Below, one piece after another: positions 32,658 to 41,990 of a stretch of 64,000 nucleotides of DNA. The notes beneath the pieces are model-generated. The model was not told the DNA's origin and did no database searches. It saw only the letters and a list, made by a program, of their open reading frames with translations. This stretch comes from Chitinophaga silvatica. GTDB lineage: Bacteria > Bacteroidota > Bacteroidia > Chitinophagales > Chitinophagaceae. How positions within the stretch are numbered: position 1 is the first letter of the stretch; every line of letters begins with the position of its first letter. Made by a program: the position numbers and the translations under genes. Location: assembly GCF_003419895.1 (NCBI RefSeq), contig NZ_QPMM01000001.1:310001-374000 (forward strand). The letters run 5' to 3'.

Positions 32658-34355
32658 ATGAATCTGAACATTAAAGCTGAAAAGGAAAATACATACGACG
32701 CAATCGTTGTAGGTTCTGGTATCAGTGGTGGTTGGGCCGCCAAAGAACTTTGTGAAAAAGGGCTTAAAACCCTGGTTTTGGAAAGAGGCCGGAATGTGGA
32801 GCATATCAAAGACTATACTACTGCAACCAAAGCTCCCTGGGAGTTTGGCCACCATTTGCAGCATACTAATAAAATGAGAGAAGATCACCCCATTCAAAGC
32901 CGTTGCTATGCTTTCGATGAAGGTACTCAACAGTTTTGGGTGAATGATCTCGAGAATCCATATAATGAAGTCAAACCCTTCAACTGGTTACGTGGCTATC
33001 ATGTAGGCGGCCGCTCATTAATGTGGGGCAGACAGGTATACAGATGGAGTGATCTCGATTTTAATGCCAACGCAATTGATGGCCATGGTGTTGATTGGCC
33101 TATCAGATATAAAGACATTGCTCCCTGGTACGAATATGTTGAAAAATACATTGGTGTAAGTGGTCAGGCAGAAGGATTACCACAATTACCTGATGGTGTA
33201 TTTATGCCTGCAATGGAAATGAATTGCCTTGAAAAGCACGTAGCAGCCAGAGTAAAGGAACATTTCACCGATCGTATCATCACCATTGGTCGGGTAGCCC
33301 ACGTTACTCAGAAACATAACGACAGAGGACCTTGTCAATATCGTAACCTTTGCGCCAGAGGATGCCCTTTTACAGGTTACTTCAGTAGTAATGGTGTTAC
33401 ATTACCAGCGGCCGCTAAAACCGGAAATCTCACCCTCCGCCCAGATTCTATCGTTTTGGAAGTATTATACGATAAAGATAAAAGTAAGGCTACCGGCGTG
33501 AGAGTAATGGATTCGCATACCCTCCAAACTGTAGAGTATTATGCCAACATCATTTTCCTCAATGCTTCTACTTTAGGTACCAGCTGGATTATGCTCAACT
33601 CAGTATCAGACCGCTTCCCTAACGGATTTGGTAATGATAGTGGACAACTGGGTCATAACCTGATGGATCACCACTTTGGTGTGGGTGCCTGGGGCGAATA
33701 TGATGGATTCGAAGATCAATACTACAGCAGTGGAAGAAGACCTAACGGTATTTATATTCCTCGCTTCCGAAATGTGAACGAAAAAACGAAACAGGCCGAC
33801 TATGTACGCGGATTTGGCTATCAGGGTGGTGCCGGTCGTGGCAGAGGTACCAGTTGGGAAGGTATTGGTGTGCAACTGAAAGAATCTCAGACCGAACCTG
33901 GCAAATGGGGTATGGGTATAGGTTCCTGGGGTGAACACTTGCCATATTTCGAGAATAAAGTAGCACTCAACAAAGACAAAAAAGATAAGTACGGACTTCC
34001 TACCTTGGATATAGATTGCGAGTTCAAAGCCAATGAAAAGGCGATGAGAAAAGATATGAAGGCCAGTGCCATGGAAATGCTGGAAGCGGCAGGACTGAAA
34101 AATGTTGGTGGTTATGATGAAGCGCCACCTCCGGGTCATTGTATCCATGAAATGGGAACTGCACGCATGGGCCGCGATCCTAAAACTTCAGTACTCAATG
34201 GTTTTAACCAGGTGCATGCTGCTAAAAATGTATTCGTGACGGATGGTGCCTGCATGACTTCTTCTTCATGTGTAAACCCATCTATTACTTATATGGCTTT
34301 AACAGCAAGAGCATGTGATCATGCTGTTAGTGAGCTTAAGAAAGGAAATATCTAA
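32658..34355 (+). CDS. GMC-family FAD-dependent oxidoreductase 2
   Basis: 565 residues, same length and architecture as its upstream neighbour: FAD site 'DAIVVGSGISGGWAAKEL', cysteine cluster 'CQYRNLCARGCPFTGYF', catalytic region 'CIHEMGTARMGRDP' and 'SCVNPSITYMAL'. A tandem duplication with retained catalytic residues but diverged substrate-side segments ('DHHFGVGAWGEYDGFED' versus 'DHHFRTGASGTAEGYDD') suggests different sugar substrates. A strong terminator follows at 34363. Only one small subunit gene serves both. Confidence 0.87.
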   Translation: MNLNIKAEKENTYDAIVVGSGISGGWAAKELCEKGLKTLVLERGRNVEHIKDYTTATKAPWEFGHHLQHTNKMREDHPIQSRCYAFDEGTQQFWVNDLENPYNEVKPFNWLRGYHVGGRSLMWGRQVYRWSDLDFNANAIDGHGVDWPIRYKDIAPWYEYVEKYIGVSGQAEGLPQLPDGVFMPAMEMNCLEKHVAARVKEHFTDRIITIGRVAHVTQKHNDRGPCQYRNLCARGCPFTGYFSSNGVTLPAAAKTGNLTLRPDSIVLEVLYDKDKSKATGVRVMDSHTLQTVEYYANIIFLNASTLGTSWIMLNSVSDRFPNGFGNDSGQLGHNLMDHHFGVGAWGEYDGFEDQYYSSGRRPNGIYIPRFRNVNEKTKQADYVRGFGYQGGAGRGRGTSWEGIGVQLKESQTEPGKWGMGIGSWGEHLPYFENKVALNKDKKDKYGLPTLDIDCEFKANEKAMRKDMKASAMEMLEAAGLKNVGGYDEAPPPGHCIHEMGTARMGRDPKTSVLNGFNQVHAAKNVFVTDGACMTSSSCVNPSITYMALTARACDHAVSELKKGNI

Positions 34356-34362
34356 AAATATG

Positions 34363-34410
34363 AATACGCTTACGGTACGGAATACACGTAAACCGTAAGC
34401 GTATTTTTCG
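34363..34410 (+). terminator. Terminator of the GMC cluster
   Basis: AATACGCTTACGGT (34363-34376) pairs perfectly with ACCGTAAGCGTATT (34392-34405), followed by a T-run. Confidence 0.88.
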
Positions 34411-34450
34411 AAATATGCGCGTAAATTGTGCGCACGATAATAGTTGAACA

Positions 34451-36262
34451 ATGAAAAAACTGCTCTTTTACAGTGCATTTGCACTGTCGTGCTGGTTAGC
34501 GCTCCCTGTAAACGCACAACAACGCCATTCTTTTGTCTTATCGAAAACAGACTTCCTATTAGATAATAAGCCGTTTCAGATGGTCAGCGGGGAAATGCAT
34601 CCTGCAAGAATTCCGCATGAATACTGGCGCCATCGTATTCAGATGGCGAAAGCAATGGGTTGTAATACCATCGCGGCTTATGTATTCTGGAATTATCATG
34701 AACCGGTAAAAGGGGAATTTGATTTTACAAACGGCAACCACAACATCGCTGAATTTATTCGTATAGCCCAGGAAGAAGGAATGTGGGTGCTGTTGCGCCC
34801 TGGGCCTTATGTCTGTGCAGAATGGGAATTTGGTGGCTTACCACCATACCTGCTTGAGATCCCCGATATTAAAGTTCGGTGCATGGATCCACGTTATATG
34901 GAGGCAGTAAAACAGTATGTCGGAAAATTGGCTGCTGAAGTAAAACCGCTTCTGGTGACCAATGGAGGCCCTATTGTAATGGTGCAGATAGAGAATGAAT
35001 ACGGTAGTTACGGAAACGATAAAACGTACTTAAATACCCTGAAAGACTTATGGGTTAATAATGGAATTAATGTTCCGTTCTATACATCAGATGGGGCTAC
35101 TGCTTATATGCTTGAAGCAGGGGGAGTAGACGGCGCGGCAATAGGACTGGATTCTGGTAGCTCTGAAGAAGATTTTGCAGCAGCCCGTAAACAAAACCCA
35201 AATGTTCCTTCCTTTAGCAGTGAAACCTATCCTGGTTGGCTTACACACTGGGGCGAACAATGGCAACGGACAGGCATCGACGGCATCACTAAGGAAGTGA
35301 AATTTTTGATGGACACCAAACGATCTTTTAATCTATATGTGATTCATGGAGGTACAAACTTTGGATTTACTGCCGGGGCCAATTCAGGAGGTAAAGGATA
35401 TGAGCCGGATGTAACAAGTTATGATTACGATGCACCTATAAGTGAGCAGGGCGTTGCTACTCCAAAGTATATGGCATTACGACAATTAATGGCCAGCTAT
35501 TTGCCTAAAGGCAAAAAGCTACCTGCTATTCCGGCTGCTATTCCTACGATTACAATTCCAGCCGTTACACCAACTAATTATACCTCTATCTGGGATCATC
35601 TTCCCACTGCAATTAAAACACCGCAGCCTAAGCCGTTTGAGGCTTTTGGCCAGGACTATGGTTTTATGCTCTATAAGACCAAATTAATAGGACATAAAAA
35701 CGGCAAACTTAGAATCAAAGACCTGCATGATTATGCAACTGTATTTCTGAATGGTAACTATATCGGAAAACTGGATCGTAGGTTAGGAGAAACATCTATA
35801 GACATACCGGTCAGCAATGTAAAAGATCCGGTGCTTGAAATATTGGTAGAAGGTATGGGGCGCATCAACTTTGCGGATGCAATGATAGATCGGAAAGGTA
35901 TTACAGATAGGGTGGTACTTAACGGAATGACCTTAATGGATTGGGAAGTATTTTCTCTGCCATTGAACGATGACTTTGTGAAAACACTGACTCCATCTTC
36001 CAACCATACAACTAAACCAGGTCAGTTTTTTAAAGCAACATTCAATATCGAGAAACCTGGAGATACTTACATAGATATGTCGGGTTATGAGAAGGGAATG
36101 GTTTGGGTGAATGGCCACAACCTGGGCCGTTACTGGCAAATTGGGCCGCAGAAAAGGTTGTATTGTCCGGCGCCGTGGTTGAAAAAAGGTGAAAATGAGA
36201 TAATGATTTTTGATCAGCATCAGCTGGTGGTGAAGGAAGTGACTTCGGCGAGGGAATTATAA
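34451..36262 (+). CDS. Glycoside hydrolase family 35 beta-galactosidase
   Basis: 603 residues with a signal peptide ending near 'LPVNAQQ' (residue ~22). The GH35 TIM barrel shows 'GEMHPARIPHEYWRHRIQMA', 'RPGPYVCAEWEFGGLP', the acid/base Glu183 in 'VQIENEYGSYG' and the nucleophile Glu258 in 'SSETYPGWLTHWG'. C-terminal beta-sandwich domains follow ('KGMVWVNGHNLGRYWQIGPQ'). It should release terminal beta-galactose from oligosaccharides or glycans in the periplasm. It is adjacent to sugar-oxidising GMC genes but separated by a terminator, so the functional link is only suggested. Confidence 0.93.
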   Translation: MKKLLFYSAFALSCWLALPVNAQQRHSFVLSKTDFLLDNKPFQMVSGEMHPARIPHEYWRHRIQMAKAMGCNTIAAYVFWNYHEPVKGEFDFTNGNHNIAEFIRIAQEEGMWVLLRPGPYVCAEWEFGGLPPYLLEIPDIKVRCMDPRYMEAVKQYVGKLAAEVKPLLVTNGGPIVMVQIENEYGSYGNDKTYLNTLKDLWVNNGINVPFYTSDGATAYMLEAGGVDGAAIGLDSGSSEEDFAAARKQNPNVPSFSSETYPGWLTHWGEQWQRTGIDGITKEVKFLMDTKRSFNLYVIHGGTNFGFTAGANSGGKGYEPDVTSYDYDAPISEQGVATPKYMALRQLMASYLPKGKKLPAIPAAIPTITIPAVTPTNYTSIWDHLPTAIKTPQPKPFEAFGQDYGFMLYKTKLIGHKNGKLRIKDLHDYATVFLNGNYIGKLDRRLGETSIDIPVSNVKDPVLEILVEGMGRINFADAMIDRKGITDRVVLNGMTLMDWEVFSLPLNDDFVKTLTPSSNHTTKPGQFFKATFNIEKPGDTYIDMSGYEKGMVWVNGHNLGRYWQIGPQKRLYCPAPWLKKGENEIMIFDQHQLVVKEVTSAREL

Positions 36263-36278
36263 AAGAAATATCAATCAC

Positions 36279-36320
36279 AATAATAAATGCATCCGTACCA
36301 GGATGCATTTATTATTTTTA
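36279..36320 (+). terminator. Terminator of the GH35 gene
   Basis: AATAATAAATGCATCC (36279-36294) pairs with GGATGCATTTATTATT (36301-36316), followed by T residues. Confidence 0.88.
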
Positions 36321-36343
36321 AATAATTAATTATCAATGTTTTA

Positions 36344-36400
36344 TTAAATAAAATTGACAAATTTTGAAAATTATTTTCAAAATTTGTCAATTTTATTTAA
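36344..36400. promoter_or_regulatory. Perfect 27-bp inverted repeat upstream of the GNAT-like/HTH pair
   Basis: The left arm 36344-36370 and the right arm 36374-36400 are fully complementary around a 3-nt centre; the core is TTGACAAATTTTGAAAA and its mirror. It ends 21 nt before the first ATG of the pair, so it could be the operator bound by the HTH protein, or a 5' mRNA hairpin. AT-rich throughout. Confidence 0.6.
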
Positions 36401-36421
36401 ATTCGAAGAAATGATTTTTGA

Positions 36422-36922
36422 ATGTTTGTTAATGAGGTACAAACCGGTAATCTTATTGAAGTTGAAGTTGTTGAAATAGAAGAAAAAGACTTTGAATTTC
36501 TAAGTGAAAAGGATTCTCAATTCAAAGTATTTGTCTGGAAAGAATACAAGGGGAAAGAAGTTTACAAATTGAGATTAAAGGATAGCAAGGCAATTTTAGG
36601 TTTAATGCATATTGTGGACCACCTAAATCCCAATATCGATGCAATTGAAATTAAATTACTGGAGGTTAGAAATGATAATATTGGAAAGTCAAAAAAATAC
36701 GATTTTATAACTGGTTGTCTCATTGCATTTGCATGTAGAATGTCATTTATACGTGAGCATAATGGCTTCCTCTTTCTAATTCCCAAAACCAGTTTGATTA
36801 AACATTATAGCCAAAATTATGGATTAGAATATATTCCTCCTTTTGGACCAAACAAGACAGGGATTATGATTGTAAATGAGAAGTTAGCATATAGGCTAAT
36901 TAAACAATTTTTGAATGAATAA
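36422..36922 (+). CDS. GNAT-like protein, candidate toxin of a two-gene module
   Basis: 166 residues, not confidently assigned. The C-terminal half has the outline of a GNAT acetyltransferase: 'NIGKSKKYDFITGCLIAFAC' resembles the acetyl-CoA loop and helix, and 'KTSLIKHYSQNYGLEYI' the final 'FYEKxGF' element. The N-terminal half is a beta-rich acidic segment. It overlaps the following HTH gene by 8 nt. Gene order (catalytic first, DNA-binding second), tight coupling, low G+C relative to neighbours and palindromic flanks all resemble type II toxin-antitoxin modules. It could equally be a non-toxic acetyltransferase with its regulator. Confidence 0.5.
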   Translation: MFVNEVQTGNLIEVEVVEIEEKDFEFLSEKDSQFKVFVWKEYKGKEVYKLRLKDSKAILGLMHIVDHLNPNIDAIEIKLLEVRNDNIGKSKKYDFITGCLIAFACRMSFIREHNGFLFLIPKTSLIKHYSQNYGLEYIPPFGPNKTGIMIVNEKLAYRLIKQFLNE

Positions 36923-37457
36923 TAAGAGTATGAAATCGCAAAAGAAGACTGATAAATTGTCTAAGTATAAACCTGAAGATCTTGCTTCTTCTATTGTATT
37001 TCCTGGACCTGAAAATGAGAATGAAAGCAGGTTAGAGTTGGTTAGTCAATACAGAAAAGAATGGGAATCAAAACGAACACCAAAAGACCGCTTAATTTCT
37101 CAATTACTGCAACTTAAGTTTCAAATTGAAGAGGTGATTAGGTCGGATAAATATGATAAGGAAAAGCATTTTGGTTATTTCCTTAAAGAATATATTTCCT
37201 GTTTAGAAAAAAAGAATAAAGAGTTCGCTGAAGAGGTAGATGTTGATCCTACTGAATTAAGCCTCTTTATTAATAGAAGAAGGGATCCCCCAGAGAAATT
37301 TATTATTAGGTTGGAAATCCATTCTAATAAAAATTTTCCTGCTATTATGTGGTATAAATTAATTGAGAAGGAGAAAGAATATAAGTTGATGTACAATAAT
37401 GATATTAGAGCAAGTGAATATGGGCATGTTAAAGGAAAATTGCGGATTTCTATTTAA
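36915..37457 (+). CDS. HTH (Xre-like) protein, candidate antitoxin or regulator
   Basis: 180 residues. After a charged N-terminal half, residues ~85-135 form a helix-turn-helix ('KEFAEEVDVDPTELSLFI', then 'NRRRDPPEKFIIRLEIHSN') of the Xre type, followed by a basic/aromatic tail. The start overlaps the end of the GNAT-like gene by 8 nt. In TA modules such a protein binds its partner and represses the shared promoter; here a perfect palindrome upstream of the pair is a candidate site. The ATG at 36930 (MKSQKK) is an alternative start. AT-rich like its partner, suggesting joint acquisition. Confidence 0.6.
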   Translation: MNNKSMKSQKKTDKLSKYKPEDLASSIVFPGPENENESRLELVSQYRKEWESKRTPKDRLISQLLQLKFQIEEVIRSDKYDKEKHFGYFLKEYISCLEKKNKEFAEEVDVDPTELSLFINRRRDPPEKFIIRLEIHSNKNFPAIMWYKLIEKEKEYKLMYNNDIRASEYGHVKGKLRISI

Positions 37458-37528
37458 TAAATTAATTTATAATATATAATATATTTATTGTAAATAATTT
37501 AATTATTTGGAGCCAAATTTACTAACGC

Positions 37529-37584
37529 TAATCGGCTCAAGATTTGCCAAATTTTGAGCCGATTAATCAAATTAATCGGCTCAA
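37529..37584. repeat. Inverted and direct copies of TAATCGGCTCAA
   Basis: TAATCGGCTCAA occurs at 37529-37540, inverted at 37554-37565, and direct again at 37573-37584. The first two can form a hairpin that may terminate the GNAT-like/HTH pair. The spacer contains GCCAAATTTTGAGCC, sharing CAAATTTTGA with the upstream palindrome. Confidence 0.65.
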
Positions 37585-37602
37585 GTAATACATTGTATTC
37601 CC

Positions 37603-38808
37603 TTACATCACCTTCGCCTTCAGTACTTCAAGATCCTTTTTCATCTGTGCATTTTCCTCTGTTACTTTCAGCAGATAAAGGGTAAGCTCTTCAACTTTCT
37701 CCAGTAGTTTTCGGTTCATTTCTCCTAAATCAATATCATTCTCTTTTATCTCTTTAGCACTAGGCATACCAGGTAGATGTTTGTTTTCTTTGATGAATGT
37801 TTTGACAGTGGTTAATTCGGGTAGCTTGTAATCATCAGCAAATACATAATCCGGCCAGGCTCCAGCTGCTTTTATTTTTATTTTTGTAAAAATCGCATCC
37901 CCATTTACGGCAAATTTGTAGCCTTTAGTATCGTCTGTACCTATTCCAACATTTCCATCATAGTTTATAGACAATCTGGAAGCCCCATTAGTAAATAGTT
38001 TTATGCCGCCATATCCGGATGCCAAAAGGGTAGGGCCTGTGCCTGTCCAGCTATCAAAAGCCCATTGTAAACCATAATGTGGTTGAAATTTACCATCATA
38101 AGGAAAACGGGTTGCCAGAACAGTTCCCAGATGACTACCTATTGGTATGGCAATATTACCTTCTTCGTTGATACGTAAACGTTCTTCCACACCAACCTTC
38201 CCTTTAGCAACTGTCATAATTCTTAAATAAGTCGGGTAGGATGAATTTTCTGTCCAGGCTCCGCTGCTGCGAGCTTCAATATAAGCGGCAGTTCTATAAT
38301 CATATCCCGAAGGGTTTGCTCCAAATAATATCCCCCCAAATCTTTGATCGGCGGCAGTAGGAAAACCAGCATTATAAAGTCGGATAAATGCACCATTTAC
38401 GTCGTTTAGAGCTGCTGTACTTGTAATACCGATGCCTGTTACTCCTGTATTAGTCACTACATGCAAGGGAAAATAAGGTTTGCTGGTTCCTAAACCAACC
38501 CATCCTATTCCATTTGCATTCAAAAGGGTATTGTTGCCATCCAGGTTAATGTTTAATGGTTTAGAGTTGAAAGTTTGAATATAGGCATTGTTGCTATCTA
38601 CTCCCAGTCCAATTTTGCCTGTTCCAAATGTTAAAGTGAAAGGAAAGGTATTAACCTGGTTATAGGTGGTGCTGGTTGGTGGTACAATTTGCAAGGGAAT
38701 GGTCGGTGGATTGATACCAATTCCAACCTTATCATAACTTACAATCTGTGCCTGAACAAAAGTTGGCAATATGCATGCTGCAGCAAGAATAGGGATAATT
38801 CTTTTCAT
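37603..38808 (-). CDS. Secreted tail-fibre-like surface protein
   Basis: 401 residues with a signal peptide ending near 'TFVQAQ' (residue ~21). The body has glycine-rich beta segments with 'VGIGINPP', 'GKIGLGVDSNNAYIQT' and 'VGIGTDDTKGYKFAVNGD' repeats typical of trimeric fibre-like Bacteroidota surface proteins. The C-terminus ('FIKENKHLPGMPSAKEIKEN' plus a coiled coil of ~45 residues) is the common end of this family. A structural or adhesive role is possible; there is no enzyme motif. It is convergent with the HTH gene. Confidence 0.78.
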   Translation of the reverse strand: MKRIIPILAAACILPTFVQAQIVSYDKVGIGINPPTIPLQIVPPTSTTYNQVNTFPFTLTFGTGKIGLGVDSNNAYIQTFNSKPLNINLDGNNTLLNANGIGWVGLGTSKPYFPLHVVTNTGVTGIGITSTAALNDVNGAFIRLYNAGFPTAADQRFGGILFGANPSGYDYRTAAYIEARSSGAWTENSSYPTYLRIMTVAKGKVGVEERLRINEEGNIAIPIGSHLGTVLATRFPYDGKFQPHYGLQWAFDSWTGTGPTLLASGYGGIKLFTNGASRLSINYDGNVGIGTDDTKGYKFAVNGDAIFTKIKIKAAGAWPDYVFADDYKLPELTTVKTFIKENKHLPGMPSAKEIKENDIDLGEMNRKLLEKVEELTLYLLKVTEENAQMKKDLEVLKAKVM

Positions 38809-38965
38809 TTGATTTACTTAAAGTTGTGAGGATTACGGGTTGTTTAACAATGAGGTAATTTACCAATCTAATGAGGATTTTACAAGTACTATTGCATTTA
38901 CAAGCAAAAATGCTTATCTTCAGAATGGTGGTTTTTCATTTATTTACTCTCTTAAATGCCTTGCA

Positions 38966-39409
38966 ATGGGAAAAGTTCGTAACATCCTGCAGGTGAAGGG
39001 CCATGCAGTTTACTCTATCAAACCAGACAACACGGTATTTGAAGCACTTCAGCAATTAGTAGATCACAACATCGGCGCATTAACAGTAGTAGACGACCAA
39101 AACAATGTACTGGGTATCTTTTCAGAGCGTGACTATGCTCGCCGCGTTATGCTAAAAGGACGTACCTCTAAGGAAACACTGATTAAAGAAATTATGACCG
39201 GACATCCTTTCACCGTGTCAGAAGATGATTCTATCGAGTCCTGTATGCAACTAATGACGGACAAGCACATACGCCATTTACCTGTAATTGACGACAAAAA
39301 CAGACTTATCGGGTTAATTTCTATCGGTGATGTAGTAAAATATATTATCGATGATCAGCGCCATATTATTACCAGTCTGGAGGGTTACATTAAAGGCACC
39401 CATACCTAA
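38966..39409 (+). CDS. CBS-domain protein
   Basis: 147 residues from the ATG at 38966 (MGKVRNILQ). The frame is open from 38840, but the extra 42 residues do not resemble the family. Two CBS motifs make one Bateman module: 'TVFEALQQLVDHNIGALTVV' with 'GIFSERDYARRVMLKG', and 'SIESCMQLMTDKHIRHLPVI' with 'GLISIGDVVKYII'. Such stand-alone proteins bind adenine nucleotides and act as energy sensors; the target here is unknown. Confidence 0.88.
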   Translation: MGKVRNILQVKGHAVYSIKPDNTVFEALQQLVDHNIGALTVVDDQNNVLGIFSERDYARRVMLKGRTSKETLIKEIMTGHPFTVSEDDSIESCMQLMTDKHIRHLPVIDDKNRLIGLISIGDVVKYIIDDQRHIITSLEGYIKGTHT

Positions 39410-39413
39410 AAAA

Positions 39414-39443
39414 AATACCGGTCATCATGCTCTGACCGGTATT
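39414..39443. terminator. Terminator between the CBS gene and the receptor gene
   Basis: AATACCGGTCA (39414-39424) pairs with TGACCGGTATT (39433-39443). On the - strand eight T residues follow, so it mainly terminates the receptor gene; on the + strand the T-run is poor. Confidence 0.75.
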
Positions 39444-39474
39444 GTGCTATGTTAAGGAAATAAGGAACGATTTA

Positions 39475-41913
39475 TCATCCAGCTCTCTTTTGTTCATCAC
39501 TTGTACCAGTTTTTCTTTCTCTTGCTGCTTTAATGCTATTGCTACCAAAGCGGTATGCAAAATAAAGATTAACGGTTCTGAACTGCCATGTATTAAAGAT
39601 TCCCAGGCGTACATTACCATACTCGGCAGCTCCTCGGTAGCTTTCATTACGAAGGATATTGTTTACGCTGACTTTTACTGTGGCATTCTTATTAAGAAAC
39701 TGTTTCTGGATACCCAGGTTTAGATTATACTGGCTGTATCCCCTGAATATGCTATATACAAATGGAGAGTTATAGTATGCCATTACCTCCATTTTCATGT
39801 CCTTGGGCAGCGTAATTGTATTGGTGCTGTTTATATAATAGTTCACACTGGTTGTTGTAAATGCTACCTTATTTAGATCCTCAAATCTGTATCTGTTGTA
39901 GGAAGCATCTATATTATTAGTACTCGTCCACCATTTTGTCACTTCAAATGGAAGCGTAAACAACAGGCTACCTACATCAACATTATCATAGTTCCTTTGC
40001 GTACTGATCGAGGCTTTATTGACTTCATCAAAATAAATAAATTCTTCCATCATATCAGTGGTCCGTGTATATCTGAGGGTAGCTATATACTTCTCTCTGA
40101 AAGTATATGCAAACTCCGCGATATTACTGTACTGAGGCCTCAGATATGGATTACCCTTACCATATGTATATTTATCCAGGTAGAACATAAAAGGATTTAG
40201 CTGACCATAACCCGGACGCTCAATTCTTCTCGATAAAACCAGGGTAAGTTTATCTTTTGGGTTTAAAGCCTGTTCAATTGCAATATTCGGGAAGAAGTCG
40301 GTATATGACCGTGAAACTGTAGAATTTGTTGAAAATGAATGACCGGTAGAAGAGGTGTTTTCTACTCTAAGTCCTAATTGTACATTGGTTTTGTTGATCT
40401 GCTGCTTATAACTACCATATGCTGCATAGATATTTTCTTCATATTCAAATTGATCACTCAATCTGGGAATAGTTACAAAGGCTCCATGATACAGAGAATC
40501 AAACAACATTCTGTTGGTAGTAGTTACAAAGCTTGCTTTCAATCCCGCTTCCAGCTTGGTATTCTTGTTCAATGGCCAGCTAAGGTCCGTTTTTAGGCTT
40601 TTTATGATAACCTGGTTATTATTCAGATTGCGAATGCTGTTCGGACTACTATTGAATCCAGAGTGATTATCATACATGCTATCAGTTAGATTCAAAGTAC
40701 GTTGACTATTAAACTGTGCATAATCTGCATCAAAACTAATTTCTCTACCTCCGGCAGAATCAATTACGCCTTTGTAATTGAGGTTAACTGTGATGTTATC
40801 GAATTTGTTCCTATTACTGGTAAGTGAATTTAATGTCGAATCAGTGGCTTTACCGGGGCGACCCAGGTAGGTTTGACTGTATAAATCACTACTAAAACTA
40901 TTTTTATATCCACTTGCTAAAACTCCAATGGTATTTTTATCATTAAGGAAATAATCCATTCCTAATTTCAGATAGTTGTTTTTAAAACGATTACGTTGAA
41001 AAATATCCTGAAAAAGGCTAGTCTCGCCACCATCTGAATCTTTAACTACTCTATCATACTTTCTGGTAACCAGTCTTGGATTATCGCCCTGGTCCAGATT
41101 TCCGAAGAGGTTAAATTTCTCTGTTCTCCAGTTGAAATTTCCCGATACACCATAACGGCCATAAACAGACTGAGTAAGGGTGGTACTGATATTGCCATTT
41201 ATACCAGTCATCTTTCCTTTTTTTGTTTTTATATTGATGATCCCACCATTTCCAGCTGCTTCGTATTTCGCTGATGGACTGGTGATAATCTCAATATTGG
41301 CAATACTTTCACCAGGCATTGTTTTAAGAAGGTTAGATAATTGCTCACCACTCAGGTAAGTTAATTTACCGTCTATCATCACTGTTACACTCTGACCTTT
41401 GAGCATCACATTTTCATTATTATCAACCTGTACACCTGGGGCCCTGCGTAAGAGATCTAAAGCAGTGTTACCTGCTGCTGTAACACTGTTCTCTATATTT
41501 AAAACTGTTTTACCGGCAGAAGTTTCGATGTATGGTTTTACAGCAGTAATGTTAACTGCTTGTAAGTTTTTGCCGGAATTTGAGAGTTTTAAAGTGCCTA
41601 CTTCAATAGTTTTATGGGTAGCATCTATCTTAAATGCAGGTACAAACAACGTTGTATAACCAACTTGTGACGCCTGAATGAAATAGTGTCCATCTTTAAT
41701 TTTCTCAAACTGGCAGTCACCTGCTTCGGTGGTCAACTCTCCTTTTACTAATACAGAGTCTTTCACCGATTTGAGCATGATGGTAGTGAAGGGCAGGGGT
41801 TTGCCTTCTGCATCCTGGATTTTAAGTGTAATTTTTCCAGTCGGATTTTGTTGTGCAACTGCGCTTATAGCGCAGAACATAGCAATGCTAAGGGATACGA
41901 CGATCTTTTTCAT
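39475..41913 (-). CDS. Outer-membrane beta-barrel receptor with carboxypeptidase-like regulatory domain
   Basis: 812 residues with a signal peptide ending near 'ISAVAQQ' (residue ~21). An N-terminal CarboxypepD_reg-like domain ('GKITLKIQDAEGKPLPFTTI') is followed by a plug domain ('ALDLLRRAPGVQVDNNENVML', 'IDGKLTYLSGEQLSNLL', 'IITSPSAKYEAAGNGGIINI') and a large beta-barrel of the OMP_b-brl_3 type. It is a TonB-dependent-receptor relative, but without a SusD partner, so the cargo is not predictable. A TonB energy transducer is encoded at 50418-51323. Confidence 0.9.
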   Translation of the reverse strand: MKKIVVSLSIAMFCAISAVAQQNPTGKITLKIQDAEGKPLPFTTIMLKSVKDSVLVKGELTTEAGDCQFEKIKDGHYFIQASQVGYTTLFVPAFKIDATHKTIEVGTLKLSNSGKNLQAVNITAVKPYIETSAGKTVLNIENSVTAAGNTALDLLRRAPGVQVDNNENVMLKGQSVTVMIDGKLTYLSGEQLSNLLKTMPGESIANIEIITSPSAKYEAAGNGGIINIKTKKGKMTGINGNISTTLTQSVYGRYGVSGNFNWRTEKFNLFGNLDQGDNPRLVTRKYDRVVKDSDGGETSLFQDIFQRNRFKNNYLKLGMDYFLNDKNTIGVLASGYKNSFSSDLYSQTYLGRPGKATDSTLNSLTSNRNKFDNITVNLNYKGVIDSAGGREISFDADYAQFNSQRTLNLTDSMYDNHSGFNSSPNSIRNLNNNQVIIKSLKTDLSWPLNKNTKLEAGLKASFVTTTNRMLFDSLYHGAFVTIPRLSDQFEYEENIYAAYGSYKQQINKTNVQLGLRVENTSSTGHSFSTNSTVSRSYTDFFPNIAIEQALNPKDKLTLVLSRRIERPGYGQLNPFMFYLDKYTYGKGNPYLRPQYSNIAEFAYTFREKYIATLRYTRTTDMMEEFIYFDEVNKASISTQRNYDNVDVGSLLFTLPFEVTKWWTSTNNIDASYNRYRFEDLNKVAFTTTSVNYYINSTNTITLPKDMKMEVMAYYNSPFVYSIFRGYSQYNLNLGIQKQFLNKNATVKVSVNNILRNESYRGAAEYGNVRLGIFNTWQFRTVNLYFAYRFGSNSIKAARERKTGTSDEQKRAG

Positions 41914-41990
41914 ACTAGTATTCCTAGTTAAAATTTTTTCTCAAAAACAATAAAACCAATAAAAAAACTGATATAAAATGAATGGGTGCC

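Noticed and set aside
37529..37584. Possible CRISPR-like repeat
   Set aside because: Only three 12-nt copies, one inverted, with unequal short spacers and no cas genes; better seen as a hairpin/terminator region.
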